From Sapria himalayana (lineage: Eukaryota; Streptophyta; Magnoliopsida; Malpighiales; Rafflesiaceae), in assembly GCA_029783825.1 (NCBI GenBank), contig JAREIK010002645.1, positions 1,869,512 through 1,933,511 of the forward strand: a stretch of 64,000 nucleotides of DNA. Direction: 5' to 3'. This document shows positions 12,901-25,064 of the stretch, one piece after another (within the stretch, counting starts at the first letter, position 1; every line of letters begins with the position of its first letter). Made by a program: the position numbers and the translations under genes. The notes under the pieces were generated by a model. The model was not told the DNA's origin. It saw only the letters and a list, made by a program, of their open reading frames with translations, and did no database searches.

Positions 12901-13440
12901 TTTCAAAAGGCTCCAAAAAGGATTACTCTTGAGATATAGAAAATTAAAGTGAAATGCTTAAATTCTCTTCATAATTTCATGAAGAAAATGGTGTAGAGGA
13001 TTTAGAAAATATTATAGTAGCAAAAGAAATGGCAAAATCCTAATTGGTTGTTGATTAAATGATAGAGAAAGATATGGATTTTACAATAATTTTGGAGGAT
13101 CCGAAGGAAAGAGAAAAAGGAATAGAGGAAGCAATGAGATTTAGGGCTTCAACAAGTGTCATTACTTTGGAGATATAAAATATGAAGAAAGAATTCATAG
13201 AAAACTATTGTGCCACAACTTTGGAGTTGCACAATGAAAAAGCACAAAGAGAAATCTAACAAAAAGTCACAATAATTCTTTAAGTCACAACATCCAAGAA
13301 GGATGAACTCATAATGATCCAAAATACCATGACATTCTAGTAAATAGAAAGAAAATAAGAAATTCCCAATAGAGAAACTTAGGATATGATTCACTTGTGA
13401 AAGAAAGCATGGGAAAAAAATAGGAAGTTAGAGAGTATAT
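12901..13440 (+). other. Gypsy post-protease region, no RT or integrase
   Basis: This lies between the protease remnant and the LTR of copy B. It has 'aaagtcac' words and short open stretches with no RT or integrase motif in any plus frame. The 81-codon minus frame at 13,149-13,394 is a shadow without conserved features. Confidence 0.4.
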
Positions 13441-15950
13441 GATAAAGCTAGCATGAATAGTTTAGATCATCGATGTTGGTAACAACTCATTGATGGTCTA
13501 GATATGAATATTAATTATAGCATTGCTTGAAAGACAATCTAAAAAAATTTCTCTACTTAGTATGATGAAATAAATATACTCACACACATACCATTTTATA
13601 TAATTTTTGTACCCATAAATTTAGTCATAAAACTCAAATATCACTGTGACTAGTTATATGTCCATAAAAAGAAGTAGTCTCACCATCTAGATATACTATG
13701 ATACTCAAACCTAGTCATAGTACATACCTTTTGTTGAGAAGGATGGGTGGAATACAAAAAACATTATATAGAGGAAAAGTAATTGCTCAAGGATGAGAAA
13801 TTACTTTAGTGTGAAAGTTTATTTGGATTCTCAAACACAAAATAATATTAGTTATTTTGGTGATTATAGATGATGTATTTGCATAGAAAAAAGGTTTTAT
13901 ATAGAATAATTTTACTAAATTGTAGTTATAATGGATTATAATAAATAATAGTGAAATTGAGTGATTTTTGTGTGACATGTGAGACTTTATAGATTTGTGG
14001 AGAAGGAGGAGAGCAACAAGTCATATAAAGTCATAGTATTTCTTATGTAATGACTTTGTTATACTCTCATTAAGTTATAAGATAATTTTGACATCGATTA
14101 TTTGCTAAAGTTTTATACCAATAGTTAGGACAATCTTTGTGAATCATGACTCTATCATCTCGTTGACACAATCATTTCACAATAAAATACATTCTTTCTA
14201 ATTGTAAAACTTTCCTAGAGTCATAGTCATACTAGCTCATAATAATTTTTATGGTTGTCACATTAAATTTATGCCATAGTAACTTAGTATCCCACTTGTG
14301 CTAAATACTATAACATCTTCCAGCACCATGACTTTCTCATTATGGAGCCACCATGTCTAAGGAAAAAACTATGACATTTTTGTAGAGCTATAACTTTTAA
14401 CTATAAAATGAAGCATAGAAATAATACTAAAGCCACAAGCATTTTTAGGGCAATGACTTTTTCTCTTGAAAAACAACCAAATTCATGGGTCATTTTCAGT
14501 GCTATAACTTTGGGTTACAAATGTCAAGTGCACAAGCCACAACCATTCAGAATGTCTTGACTTTGTGTAATAGAAGTGAAATATATAAGTCGTGGTCATT
14601 TTCATTGTCATGACTTAGTGTTTTAGAGACAGAATATACAACCATGGCCATTGATAGTGTCGTGGTAAACTACTGCAAGAAAAAGACCAGATTCATGTAT
14701 CATTCTCAACACCATGACTTTGTTTACATAGATGAAATGCTCAGCCATAACCATTCCTAGTGTCATGACAATCTAAAGCAAAAAAAAGATCAGAGCTGTG
14801 ACCCATTCCTAGTAATACAACTTGGTGCAATAATGTAGAAAACCTATATCATTCTTCAAAATCATAACTTTGTACTTAAAAATCAAACCCAGCCTTACAA
14901 TTATAAATGTATAAAATGAGGAAATCTAGAAAAATATTGAAGCGAATGAAAAAAGATACTAAATGTTAGGGTTTGGAAGATTTTTTTTGCACAAACCTAG
15001 GGGAGATTTATGAACAAAGAGTGTGAATTCCTCTTTAAAATTATGCTAAATTAAGATTTAGGGTTAGTGTATTTAATTTTGTGTGATGGATACTTAATGA
15101 ATGATTTTTATATTTGGATATTATTGTGGTTTGGTTATTGATGTATATGATTTTTATGTAGAATTGAAATTGTATAGAACTCAAATTAGAATTAAACTAT
15201 TAGTTAATTTTTGCATGATATCATGATAGATAGTGATAGATAAGTCACAAAACACACTTATACATAATGGTGGGAAGGAAGTTATACATTTTTTGATTGT
15301 GATGCACAAGACAGACCTAGATGTCAAAACCTAATATTGAGATAAATTAAACCATGCGAGTAAAATAATTATGAACTAGAAAGTACAAACATATTTATAA
15401 GTCAATTCATTGTATATATCTTAGATGAAGTAACCCTCTATTGATATGGGGGTTCTATAGAACATTATTCTAAATGGTTTCACCTTTGGTGTGAGAGTTA
15501 CATATTATTAAGCTAGACAGTGATAGGTATGTCATGAGATATATATGTGTATAGGTGTCTCATAAGTTTGTGAAAATCCTATGAGTAAATTTTTATTATA
15601 TGACTTATATTAGTGAGATTTGCGAGAAAATATATGTTAATTATGCAAGTATAGTACTTATGAAGTCAAATATACAAAAAACTTTTAATATCATGTTAGT
15701 TCATATCTTCATGATGAATAAGATCATAAAATAAGAATATGCATACAAAGTAACCATCAAATATAGTTGATAAATTTTCTAAAAGATATGAAATTATGAA
15801 TGATCATTGAGTAAAGATAATTGTTTATGGTAAAATACTTACAAGACACCTACAAATAGACCATTATTAACAATGACCCAATAGTTAATAATCATCTTGT
15901 ATGCCAATAGGGCACTAGGACATTCTTAAAATATTTCACCCATGGTTCTG
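13441..15950 (+). repeat. Gypsy LTR of copy B (plus orientation)
   Basis: This is the reverse-complement arrangement of the LTRs at 7,595 and 17,829. It carries the tandem array in opposite orientation and the later landmarks 'gatagataagtcaca' (15,233), 'ggtttcacctttggtgtgagagt' (15,478) and 'cttgtatgccaatagggca' (15,896). Both ends are approximate. No gene is present. Confidence 0.65.
14452..14870. repeat. 48-53 bp tandem array, inverted orientation, in LTR copy B
   Basis: 'tgac'-type anchors fall at about 14,454, 14,505, 14,558, 14,611, 14,663, 14,715, 14,766, 14,817 and 14,865. The typical unit reads ...cattctcagtgtcatgacttt.... This is the longest version of the array in the window. Confidence 0.7.
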
Positions 15951-15959
15951 TAACTAAGC

Positions 15960-17795
15960 TAAATAATAGTCAAACTATTTAGACAAAAAATCTATTCGAA
16001 CTTTTGGGGTTGGATGAGAGACCCACGCCTAATAATATTTTGGGATATTGACTAATTCTAAAAATTGGGCGATATAAAAGTGGAAGAGTGGGCAGTGCAA
16101 CTTTGGAAAATATTACAACTTCATCAGTTATAACTTCCTCTACTATTTCAACATCCATTTTGAATTTTTCTTCTACTTGTTGCAACTCAAACACTTTGAC
16201 CTTTTCTAAGTGCGATAGACATGAACCTTTTTAGATTTGCATCAATATTTCTTGATAATCTACTAACACTCTTCTTCTTCATTGATAGTGATAGTTTCCC
16301 AAGTTGGTTTTCTATAATATTCATCATCATGTCCATGTGTTCTAGCCTCATCACAATATATTACAACTAGTTCTTCTGTAAATCATTTATTTTTTTATCT
16401 TTGTCAGCAAGACAAGAATATAATGTTCAAGAAATAAGTTTTCTACTCCATTCAAGTGGTTATAATTGGAGCTCTAGACTCATTGCATTTGATGTTCCGT
16501 GAGTTATTCCCATAATTTTTCTTGAATTTCATCATGTTCTATTGATCATTCCGATGACTTCTATATGATAAACTTTCAAAATTTCTCATATTCATATAGT
16601 TGTATGTGGAGGTGTTTTTTTTGGGTTGGTATACCTACCATTTATTTTGCAAAATATCTACTTTCTCTACTTGATACATAAAGTCAAAATTAATCATTTC
16701 CTATTATTGAAAGTAGCAATTTCTTTCACATTACGCCATTTGTCATTTAGGGCTCTAAATTTATTGATGAATACATCTAGGTTCACCTCATCACTATCGA
16801 TATATCCAACTCAAGTACTCCAAATTGCTTCCTTCCAAATACTCAGTAATTTGGAGTTTGATAGTTCTTCTTTACTAGCTCTTAAAATTGAAAATAAGTT
16901 TTCTTGGGTAACTCATGATAGAACCACCTAAGAGCACATTAATTATACACCTCATCATATAGTTCAAACCATTATAAAATGTTTTAGCTTTGATCTACAA
17001 TTCAAATCCATGTTCTTTAAATTAATCCATAGTGTCATATAGTATCTTATACTTTTCTTATCATAATTAGCTTAACTCTTCTCTTAGTTGAGAGATGATT
17101 TGAGGTGTGAAAAATTTAATGAGAAATACTTACACAAGATCTTATCAACTCTTAATTGATCCTTTAAATAAGTACAAGACCTAGCTTCATACATTGTCTT
17201 TCAAAAAAAAAAGAGAAAGTCTTAACCTTATAGTATTCAAGCTAACTCCCTTAATCTTTAGCATATCCCACAACTCTAAGAAATTTGTGACATAGCTATT
17301 TGGATCTTCTGAAAATTAACCACCAAACTGATGTTGTTGCACTATGACCATTAGACTATACTTCAACTCAATGTAATATCGATTGTATTCATTGCTACCT
17401 GAATTCTAGAGTAAATATCTATTAAAGTTGGCTGCCCAATAGTCTTCCAAGGAAAGGTTAGGATTGAACTATTGGATAGCTTGTTCTTCACCCCTATGTT
17501 GTTTTAGTTGTTGTCATTTTATTCCATTCTCTCTCTCTCTCTCTCATAGCTTTCTATCTCAAGATTATCCTCCATATTCTTTCAATTTTTGGGTTCATAG
17601 GTATTAACTTAGTCCCATAACTCTTGCTCATATATTGTGTAGCAGATTCAAAACAAACAAAGAAAAGAAACATAGAACAAAAACACAAATACAACATTAA
17701 CACAAAGCAAAAATTATTATCCAAAAAATGTGAAATAAACCTATTATTTTGTATAGATAGTTACGTGACTCAAGTCGACTAATCAAACTAAATAA
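15960..17795 (-). pseudogene. Gypsy gag pseudogene, copy C (truncated)
   Basis: Minus-strand gag remnant to the left of a primer site and LTR. The frame at 15,979-16,194 (MFELQQVEEKFKMDVE..., with VIFSKV) corresponds to the gag C-terminal linker of copy A, which has the same FPKV/FSKV wording. The interval 16,900-17,450 parallels 6,700-7,260 of copy A. Near 17,545 the leader 'tagctttctatctcaagatt' matches 46,335. The protease half is absent: the sequence stops at the inverted LTR of copy B. Multiple stops throughout. Confidence 0.65.
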
Positions 17796-17813
17796 TCCTT
17801 ATTAATAGTGCCA
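17796..17813 (-). promoter_or_regulatory. Degenerate primer-binding site (tRNA-Asp type), copy C
   Basis: The plus strand reads tccttattaatagtgcca against the expected TCCCCGGCAACGGCGCCA. Ten of 18 match, with nearly all differences C-to-T or G-to-A. The LTR TG follows at about 17,829 after a short duplicated aacttataagttt stretch. Confidence 0.6.
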
Positions 17814-17828
17814 AAAAACTTATAAGTT

Positions 17829-20118
17829 TGTTATGATACAAAAACTTATTGTTTATGATATGATCCAAAAAACTTATTGAGCGATTGTTTCATCCAACAA
17901 AGTTCAACAAATATATAGGTTGTGCAAGTAGTAATATTGAACGTAAGTTTATATATTAATCTCATATGGATTATATAAGCAATTTGACCAACTAATAATA
18001 AACTAAATATTACTTGAGTTGAGTATTAGCTCACTTCTTTGTATTTGATAATATTTCTTTAGTATTTGAACAATATTTTACTTGATTGTTAGATAAATGT
18101 TTGATTGATCTAAAAATGCATGAGTGCTAAATTGGCATACAAGGTAGTTACCATCCTTGGACTGTGACCATAAAGGATCATCCCCTCATAGCCATGCCTT
18201 CAATACTTTACCACCAAAATCATATATCATTTCATTCATAAGTCTACTCTTTTTAGGTAATATGTCAATTACTTTTGACAAATAATTTAAGTCTATATTT
18301 CTATTCATTGACTTTTAATATCATAAAGATATGAAATAAATATGGTAATAATTTTATTTATACTCATGTCAATTAATATTAATCTTCCCATGAATCTCAC
18401 TTATAGAAATTATATAATAGAAAATGAATCGCATAGATGTCACTATTATATGAAATATCTCCAATTGCATGTGTCCTATAAATTACTTGTCATTATCTAC
18501 CATATAAAACATAAGATTCTAATATTATGGTGAAACACCTAGGATATATATTCTACATAAAATATGCATATCTTTTGAATGTCAATTATTTTAGATTATG
18601 TATACTTGATTGATTATAAATATGACTATACTTTCAACTTCATGAGAATCATGGTTATAATAATTAAACTTACCTCAAATTTTGAGTTTTTATGCATATG
18701 TTTTATCTCATATGATAAAACTTTATCATTTCCTCTGTATCGTACTTTGTGAGTATCTTTAATGACTTAAATGTCACTATCCATCATGACCGTTATGCAT
18801 AAACCTATGATATAGTAAAAACTTTAAATTTCAATTCTAGTTAGCATCCATATCCATCAACATTCAAATCATAAATATTTTCATAAATAAATGCTATATA
18901 TTCAAATCATCATAACACAAATATATTAAACCAATTCTAGATTTCAATTTAGCCTAACACTAAGAAAGAGTTTGCGTGAGATATTTGGTATGGCATCTCA
19001 TAAAATGAAGGGTTCCTAATGATAGCCCTAATAGAGATTAAAGTCTCCAAGCCTAATCTCAACCAATTATTTTCCCACCGTAAGGGTTGGAAGTTTTAGC
19101 CCCTAGGGTTTTGCGTACTCTTTGCACAAGATCCAATTCACCTTTTTTCTATCCTTCTAAAAGACTAGATGCATTTTTTTATACTTTGAGGTTCAATGGA
19201 AATCTTTAAGCTAGAAATCATAATGCTATGTTGTGGCCATGACTTTTTAATCTTTTTGAATCTTATCTAGAGTAGATAAGTTATGGATGAAAAGGATTGT
19301 CATGATAAATAACTCCCCTTGGGAGCACAAAGTTGAGGTGCCATGAATGCCACAACTATGACTTTCTATCTATAGATCACAAAGTCATGGCGGCAAAAAT
19401 ATAATAACTAATATAATTATTCTCTGAAACACAAAGTCATAGCAGCAACAATGATAATGAATAAGATATTTACCATATGTAATACAAAGTCATGGTGGCA
19501 AGAATATCATAACTTATAATATTTACTTTTTAGATCACAAAGTCATGGTAGAAAAAATTCTCATGACTTAAAATTACTTGGTATTATGTGATTTTTACTT
19601 TTGTGTTGATTAAGTTATGACACATAAAAATACAATGCCTTCTTGTAATAATGGTGTGTGTGGTTTCTATGATGTAAAAATAAAGTAGTGATCATAATTG
19701 TATCTTAGATATAGTTTGGACAAGAATCTAAGAAAATAGTATGGCCTCAAAGATAATGTTATGGAATAAAAAGATAATGACAATTTAGTTATAATATCAT
19801 AATACAGAAAGATTGTAATGATTATTTATAGAGTCATGACTAATAAAGGCTATCATAATTTCTCAATAGACTAGTGAAAAGTGTCTTCAAATTATGAAAT
19901 GAGATTTATCATGACTTTCTATTATTAATAACCATTTCAAATCATTGTTCCACCAAGTTTACTAATTTTATCGAAAATATATTCAATTTCACTATTATTC
20001 TTCTAATTTCATAAAAATAGTATTTTTTTTTAATATCAACCTATGTAAAGCTCAAATAAGTATAAAAACATCAAGAATGTTATGCCAATTACCCAGAAAA
20101 GTTAATACATGGAGTTAC
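17829..20118 (-). repeat. Gypsy LTR, copy C (~2.29 kb)
   Basis: Opens with TGTTATGAT beside the primer site and ends near 20,118 in ...gttaca, giving the most complete LTR in the window. It includes the 'ggcatacaaggtagttacca' block (18,139), the 'tttttaggtaatatgtcaa' block (18,250) and the tandem array. The first open frames in it are short and not conserved between copies. Confidence 0.65.
19274..19588. repeat. 52-53 bp tandem array inside LTR copy C
   Basis: Units begin at about 19,274, 19,326, 19,378, 19,430, 19,483 and 19,536. Unit starts read 'cacaaagtcatgg' with few changes. It is the cleanest copy of the array. Confidence 0.75.
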
Positions 20119-20283
20119 AAACATGAAGTCATGAGTTTGATCCTAGAAATGTTAGATATACACTTCATGGTGTTTATGAGTGGACTTATCATGTTGTTGG
20201 GACAAAGGACTTACCTCTAACCTGATACCTTGAGATTAATAAATAAGTCAAGAGATTGTATTAGTTGTTTTGGTGATGAGGGA

Positions 20284-20336
20284 AGGAGAGATTTAAAAAA
20301 TGTGTGTGTATAAATATAAACATATATATAAACATG

Positions 20337-20373
<37 letters not shown>

Positions 20374-20470
20374 TTTATATATATGCATATCTTTATATAT
20401 ATACATATGTTTATATGTATATACATACATACATACAAATATATATATTATATATGTGTGTTTGTGTATG
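20284..20470. repeat. (TA)n-rich microsatellite
   Basis: An almost pure (AT) run at 20,340-20,371 is flanked by TATA/CATA/TGTA variants. The tyrosine/isoleucine frame across it is an artefact of the repeat. Confidence 0.9.
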
Positions 20471-20559
20471 TGTGATATGGTGACATTTATTTATAAAATT
20501 TGTTCCATGACTTTTAGTCACTGATGTTTGGGTAAACTTCTGTGACATTTATAACATCA

Positions 20560-21750
20560 AATTGACATTCAAATAACAAATATTTGTTCCATGATTATTG
20601 GGCAATCCGTGACATATTCTTGGTTTGAGTTTAATGAATGCAAGTCATAAGAAATTCTTTTGACTACAAACCATTTCTCATTCCTTATTTGAGAAAAACT
20701 TTTCCAAAAATTACAACATCCTAAGAATTCAACTCTTCCCTCTGAGTCATCAACTCCCCCTTGATCTAACTGATCCTGGAGAATAGCCCAGAAAAGAAAT
20801 ATCATCTTTTGTGATAAAATTACCATGCATAATTCCAACCATATCTCTCTTCTTATGTTCTTCTTAAAGTTTCTTCTACTTGGGATAATTCCTCTTAAAA
20901 TGTTCTACTTGATTATAGTAGTAATATTTTACTGTGAACTTCCCTTTAAAAGAACTCCCACTATCTTTCTCAAGTATGAGTTTTAAGTTCGATCTACTTC
21001 TCATTTTAAGTTCCTCTGATGCAAGAATGTTTAGAGAAGTCACTTTTTCTCTTTATCATGCAACTTCACTTACTAGGCTTTGGTGATAATCATCATGATA
21101 AGTATGTTATTTGGAGCCGAGGTACTTAAGAAGATTAAGAGTATTTCCCAACTCTCTGGAGGTGACCTAAAAATCATAGATGCTTGAATCTCATCATCTA
21201 GTATTATTTTTATACATACATTAGTCGATTGATCAATGATTAAAAAAAACATAAATGAGCATCCATATCAAATTCATCCTGATAATACATCATAGTCAAT
21301 CATCAAATTATTAGGGTTTTATTTCTCGATGTATTTTTCTCGTACATCGATTTTATTTTATTTTTGTGTCTCATCAATTTTTATATTATCGAGCTATGAT
21401 GGAAAGTTTTCTTTCCAACCCATTATCTTATTATGACAGAGACCTTATAGTGTAACTTTTTCTTCTTAGACTCATCCATACTTTATGGCTTTGGATTGCT
21501 AAGAGTTGATTTAAGCATATCTCTCATCATTAAATGATTCATTTTTTTTTATTTTCTAAGTTGAGTAATTAGAAGATTTCAATCTAATCATACCAAACGA
21601 ATTATTTTCTTCATCCATATTGAAGAAATAGTCCAACTTTTGGACAAATTGGAAAATAAGTTTGAAAAATAATAGTCACGGAATAAATTATCAGTCTAAC
21701 TGTTAGGTTGATTTGATATTTTTGGTTTTCTTAAAACTATTTATTTTTTG
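20560..21750 (-). pseudogene. Ty1/copia gag fragment
   Basis: Minus-strand translation of 20,850-20,950 gives YYNQVEHFKRNYPK, a CCHC zinc knuckle in which two cysteines have become tyrosine (G-to-A type changes). Upstream, 21,130-21,300 reads DEIQASMIFRSPPESWEI, matching the 'ALxLLxSLPxSY/WE' part of UBN2-type copia gag. The 89-codon frame at 20,569-20,838 lies where the gag-protease spacer would be but has no clear motif. No LTR or pol belonging to it is recognised nearby. Confidence 0.5.
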
Positions 21751-22689
21751 TTAGAAAATTTTACTCAAAAATGCACAATTGAAAAAATAACTTTTCATTT
21801 TACTAAAAGTTTCTATCAAACTAGATATATATTACAAATTGTCTGAAATATATATATTTATGTTTCTTATTTATGTTGGAAATTATAAAATAAATCACCA
21901 CAAATATCATACAATCACAATATATATTTTCCCCCCAAACTTTGTAGAATATTTATACACATGAAAATTCTCAATATTCAAATTATTACAAATCAGATGA
22001 AATATAAAAATATTTTAAAATACTTGTAGAATTATGTTTCAATTTTGGACCAAGTATTTTAAAAGAAATATGAGCATTACTGTTATGGCACGAGAACAAA
22101 ATAGATACAACACGAGTATAACACGAGCATAGCATGAGAACAACAAGATAATAATATTTTTAGAAGACTGCACAAGCTCCATATGGACTTAACACAAACT
22201 GTGCATAAATGGAGCAACTCTCATAAACATAAATAGAAACAAAAATTAACAAATCTTCTTAAAAAGTACTAAAACTTAGAATAAGCTTAGTAATATCTTA
22301 CAAATATCAAAAAGAGTAATTAAGACATCCCAAAACTGAGTAAAACAAAAATGGCAATAGTTCCCATTTAATTTCCATCCCAATACTTAACATTAAAATG
22401 TTTTCATGTTTTGCAAATACCATGCACTGTTCACGCACGCACACCATGTTTTCATGTTTTGACACTATACAATGCACTATTGATGCATGCACACAATGAC
22501 AATACACAATTCATGCAAACAAAAAACTCACGCACTAAACACTATTCACAAACATGCATATTTATGCAAGGATGGGAATTATCTCATGTTTCACATACAC
22601 ACACACTGTCACTGTAGGCACTTTCACAGAATAAAATCTTACGTTATGAAAACCATAATCAAATGAACTAATTCCCATTTTTGTAAATA
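21751..22689. other. No gene recognised
   Basis: AT-rich sequence. From 22,400 to 22,600 there are loosely repeated 'atgcactattcatgcatgcac' type words. The overlapping frames there (22,307-22,617) are by-products of that repetition. Confidence 0.45.
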
Positions 22690-22700
22690 GTCATCACACA
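22690..22700. repeat. LINE target-site duplication, 3' side
   Basis: gtcatcacaca, immediately next to the poly(T) (the minus-strand poly(A) tail) of the LINE. It pairs with gtcatcacgca at 36,590-36,600, 10 of 11 identical. Confidence 0.75.
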
Positions 22701-22984
22701 TTTTTTTTGATAAATAATAAAAATGCACTATCAAAATCTGTACATTCTAAACAAGGTTCAAGCTAATACAATCATTCCGAAATACAAGGAAAATTTCAAT
22801 TTTTATCTTCCTAAGAATTGAGTCAAGATCTTGAGACTTTCCTTCATGTTATCTTCAGTTTCTTTTCTTCCATATGTAATTAATGGTAGTAGCAAAAATA
22901 GCTTTCCTTATGTGGTTCATAGCGGTGTTGGTTGAATAATTCTTCTTTAAGCTTTTGAGGCTTGAAGAAATTGAATTAATAAAA

Positions 22985-23260
22985 TCTTACATTTGTGTCC
23001 GGCTTTTAAAGTGTTCCAATAATCATTTAGAGAATTGATATTCAAAGAAAACATGTTTTAGAGACTCTGGTTATGTGCAGAATTCACAATTCATGTTTAT
23101 TGGGGTTTAAATTAAGTAATCATTTGTTTTAATTTTTCTAGCTTTAGAAATCCAAAGAAACGCAGCATGCTTTGGGATGTGGTTGGGAAACCAGATAACT
23201 TTTGTCCAAGTTTTAGATTTCATCGAATTAATTCCAAATTATTATTTATAGACTTCAAAA
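22985..23260 (-). pseudogene. LINE ORF2 C-terminal zf-RVT domain remnant
   Basis: Minus-strand translation gives WFPNHIPKHAAFLWISKARK, then NCEFC...ESLKHVFFE. This is the tryptophan-rich segment and the Cys/His cluster of the zf-RVT domain that closes plant LINE ORF2. The part between it and the RT (23,260-23,990) is frame-broken ORF2 with no distinct motif left. Confidence 0.7.
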
Positions 23261-23989
23261 ATCAGCCTTCCTTTATCCGCCCAAGCATTTAGAAGTGTTA
23301 TAGCTTTCTTTTTGCATCCAGATTTTTCTAATAATATATCCCTAACCGAAATTAGGGATTTCCAGAAGGGGAGGATCTTGATTAGTTATTTGGTAATTCC
23401 AAATATTCATAGAATTGAGGTAGATGTGATGTATCCACCTTATCCAAAAAGAGTCTCCATTTTTGTGTATTCGCCAAAGACTTTTAATGAAAAAAACTTT
23501 ATTCTATGTTGTTATGCCAAGAATTCCAAGCCCACCAATGGAGGTGGGCATACATACTTTTTTCCAAGAAGCTTTAGGGTTGAATTGACTTAACTTTGGA
23601 GCACCCTATAGGAATCTTCTGAATACACTCTATATTGCATTGGCTATTGAGGAAGGAAGAAAGAATATTGAAAACCAATATCTCTATATTCCTTAGATGA
23701 CCGTGCGCAGTAATTCCAACCTTCCCATGAAGTACAAAACTTTACTTGCCCACTGATGTATAGAAGCTGTGATTTTGGACAGCAAGGGATAAAATTGTGG
23801 TGTGATAAATCTACTTTAAGATAAGGGTACTCCAAGAAAAATGAAAGGTAGTGAGCCTTGAATAAAACCAGAATTTTTTAGAATTTTTTTTTTAACTATA
23901 TGATTTTTTACCTCCAAAGAAGATATTCGATTTTGAGGGGTTAACACATAAACCCGAGGTGGCTGATAAATATTCTAATGTCTTTAGAA

Positions 23990-24940
23990 TGATGTCAATA
24001 GAGGAGGAATCTCCTCTTGGAAAAATTATTAAGTCGTCCGTGTATATTAGGCGAAAGATTTGTTGGGCTGATCATCTCGGGTGGAAAGAGAAGCCCTTCG
24101 AATTGGTGAATAAATAAGGCGAGAGAGGATCACCTTACCTAAATCTCTTTACCCTTTGAAGAAACCCTTGAGTTCACCATTTATGGAAATAAAGAATGAT
24201 ATAGTTGATATACATTCATAGATAACATCTATAAATTTTGTTGGGAAGTTAAAAGCTATGAGGTCTTTTTTTAAGAAATCCCAACTAACCGAATCGAAGG
24301 ACTTTTGGAGGTCAATTTTAATGAAGCATCTAGGAGACATCCTTTTCCTTGTATATCTTCGTATAAAATTCTATGCAAAGAAAAAATTATCTAAAATTAA
24401 TCTCCCCTTGATATACACAATTTGGGTTAGATTGATGATGGTTCCAAGAGTGACTTGCTGCCTTTTTTCTATTAATTTTGAAATGAGCTTGTAAATAAAA
24501 TTAAAGTATGAAATGGACATGTAATATTTGACTAAAGTAGCATGGGAAGTTTTTGGTATTAATGCAATATATGCATGATTAATCTGTCTAAGCATTTTTA
24601 CAGAGTGGGAGAAGCTTTGAATAGCCCTGACCACATCCTTGCCAATAGTCTCCCATGAATTTTAAAAAAATTTAGCAATAAATCCATTTGACCAAGGAGA
24701 TTTTGATCCTCCCATCAAAATAAGACATCTTTTATCTCATTCAAAGAGAAATACAGAGATAATAGGTTGTGTTCATTATCAAATAGTATTCTCTCATTAT
24801 TAATGATTAAATCGAATAAAGGAGCTCTATAATTATCTAGAAATGCATCAGAAATTTTCTGATAGAAAGTAAAGAATTTTCTATTTTCCTTCATAACTGA
24901 TACTATTTTACTTCTTTGGAGTCTTGCACTAGCCAAAGTA
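23990..24940 (-). pseudogene. LINE ORF2 reverse transcriptase, degenerate
   Basis: Reverse transcriptase of the L1 type, needed for target-primed reverse transcription in the nucleus. Signatures appear in order on the minus strand: KENRKFFTFYQKI (24,890), HAYIALIPKT (24,560), FIYKLISKLI and IKGRLILDNFFFA (24,375-24,500), CFIKIDLQKSFDSVSWDFLK (24,275-24,335), GDPLSPYLF (about 24,125) and the catalytic YTDD at 24,033-24,044, followed by SGLCVNPSKSNIFFGG. YTDD keeps both catalytic aspartates. Several frameshifts and stops separate these blocks, so no full enzyme is encoded. Confidence 0.85.
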
Positions 24941-25064
24941 TGGAAGAACTTGGTGTATCTATCACTTTGTTTTAAATATTTAAATTTTTTGTCTTTTGTC
25001 TAATAAAAGACAATTCAACTTCTTCCATTTTTCTCAATTTAACTTTTAAGTTGGTTTCCTTAAC

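Noticed and set aside
14452..14870. Evenly spaced repeat array considered as a CRISPR-like or satellite array
   Set aside because: Units are contiguous and degenerate without unique spacers, and the same array sits at the same position in each LTR copy, so it is an LTR minisatellite.
20217..20438. Tyrosine/isoleucine-rich frame
   Set aside because: It is produced by the (TA)n microsatellite.
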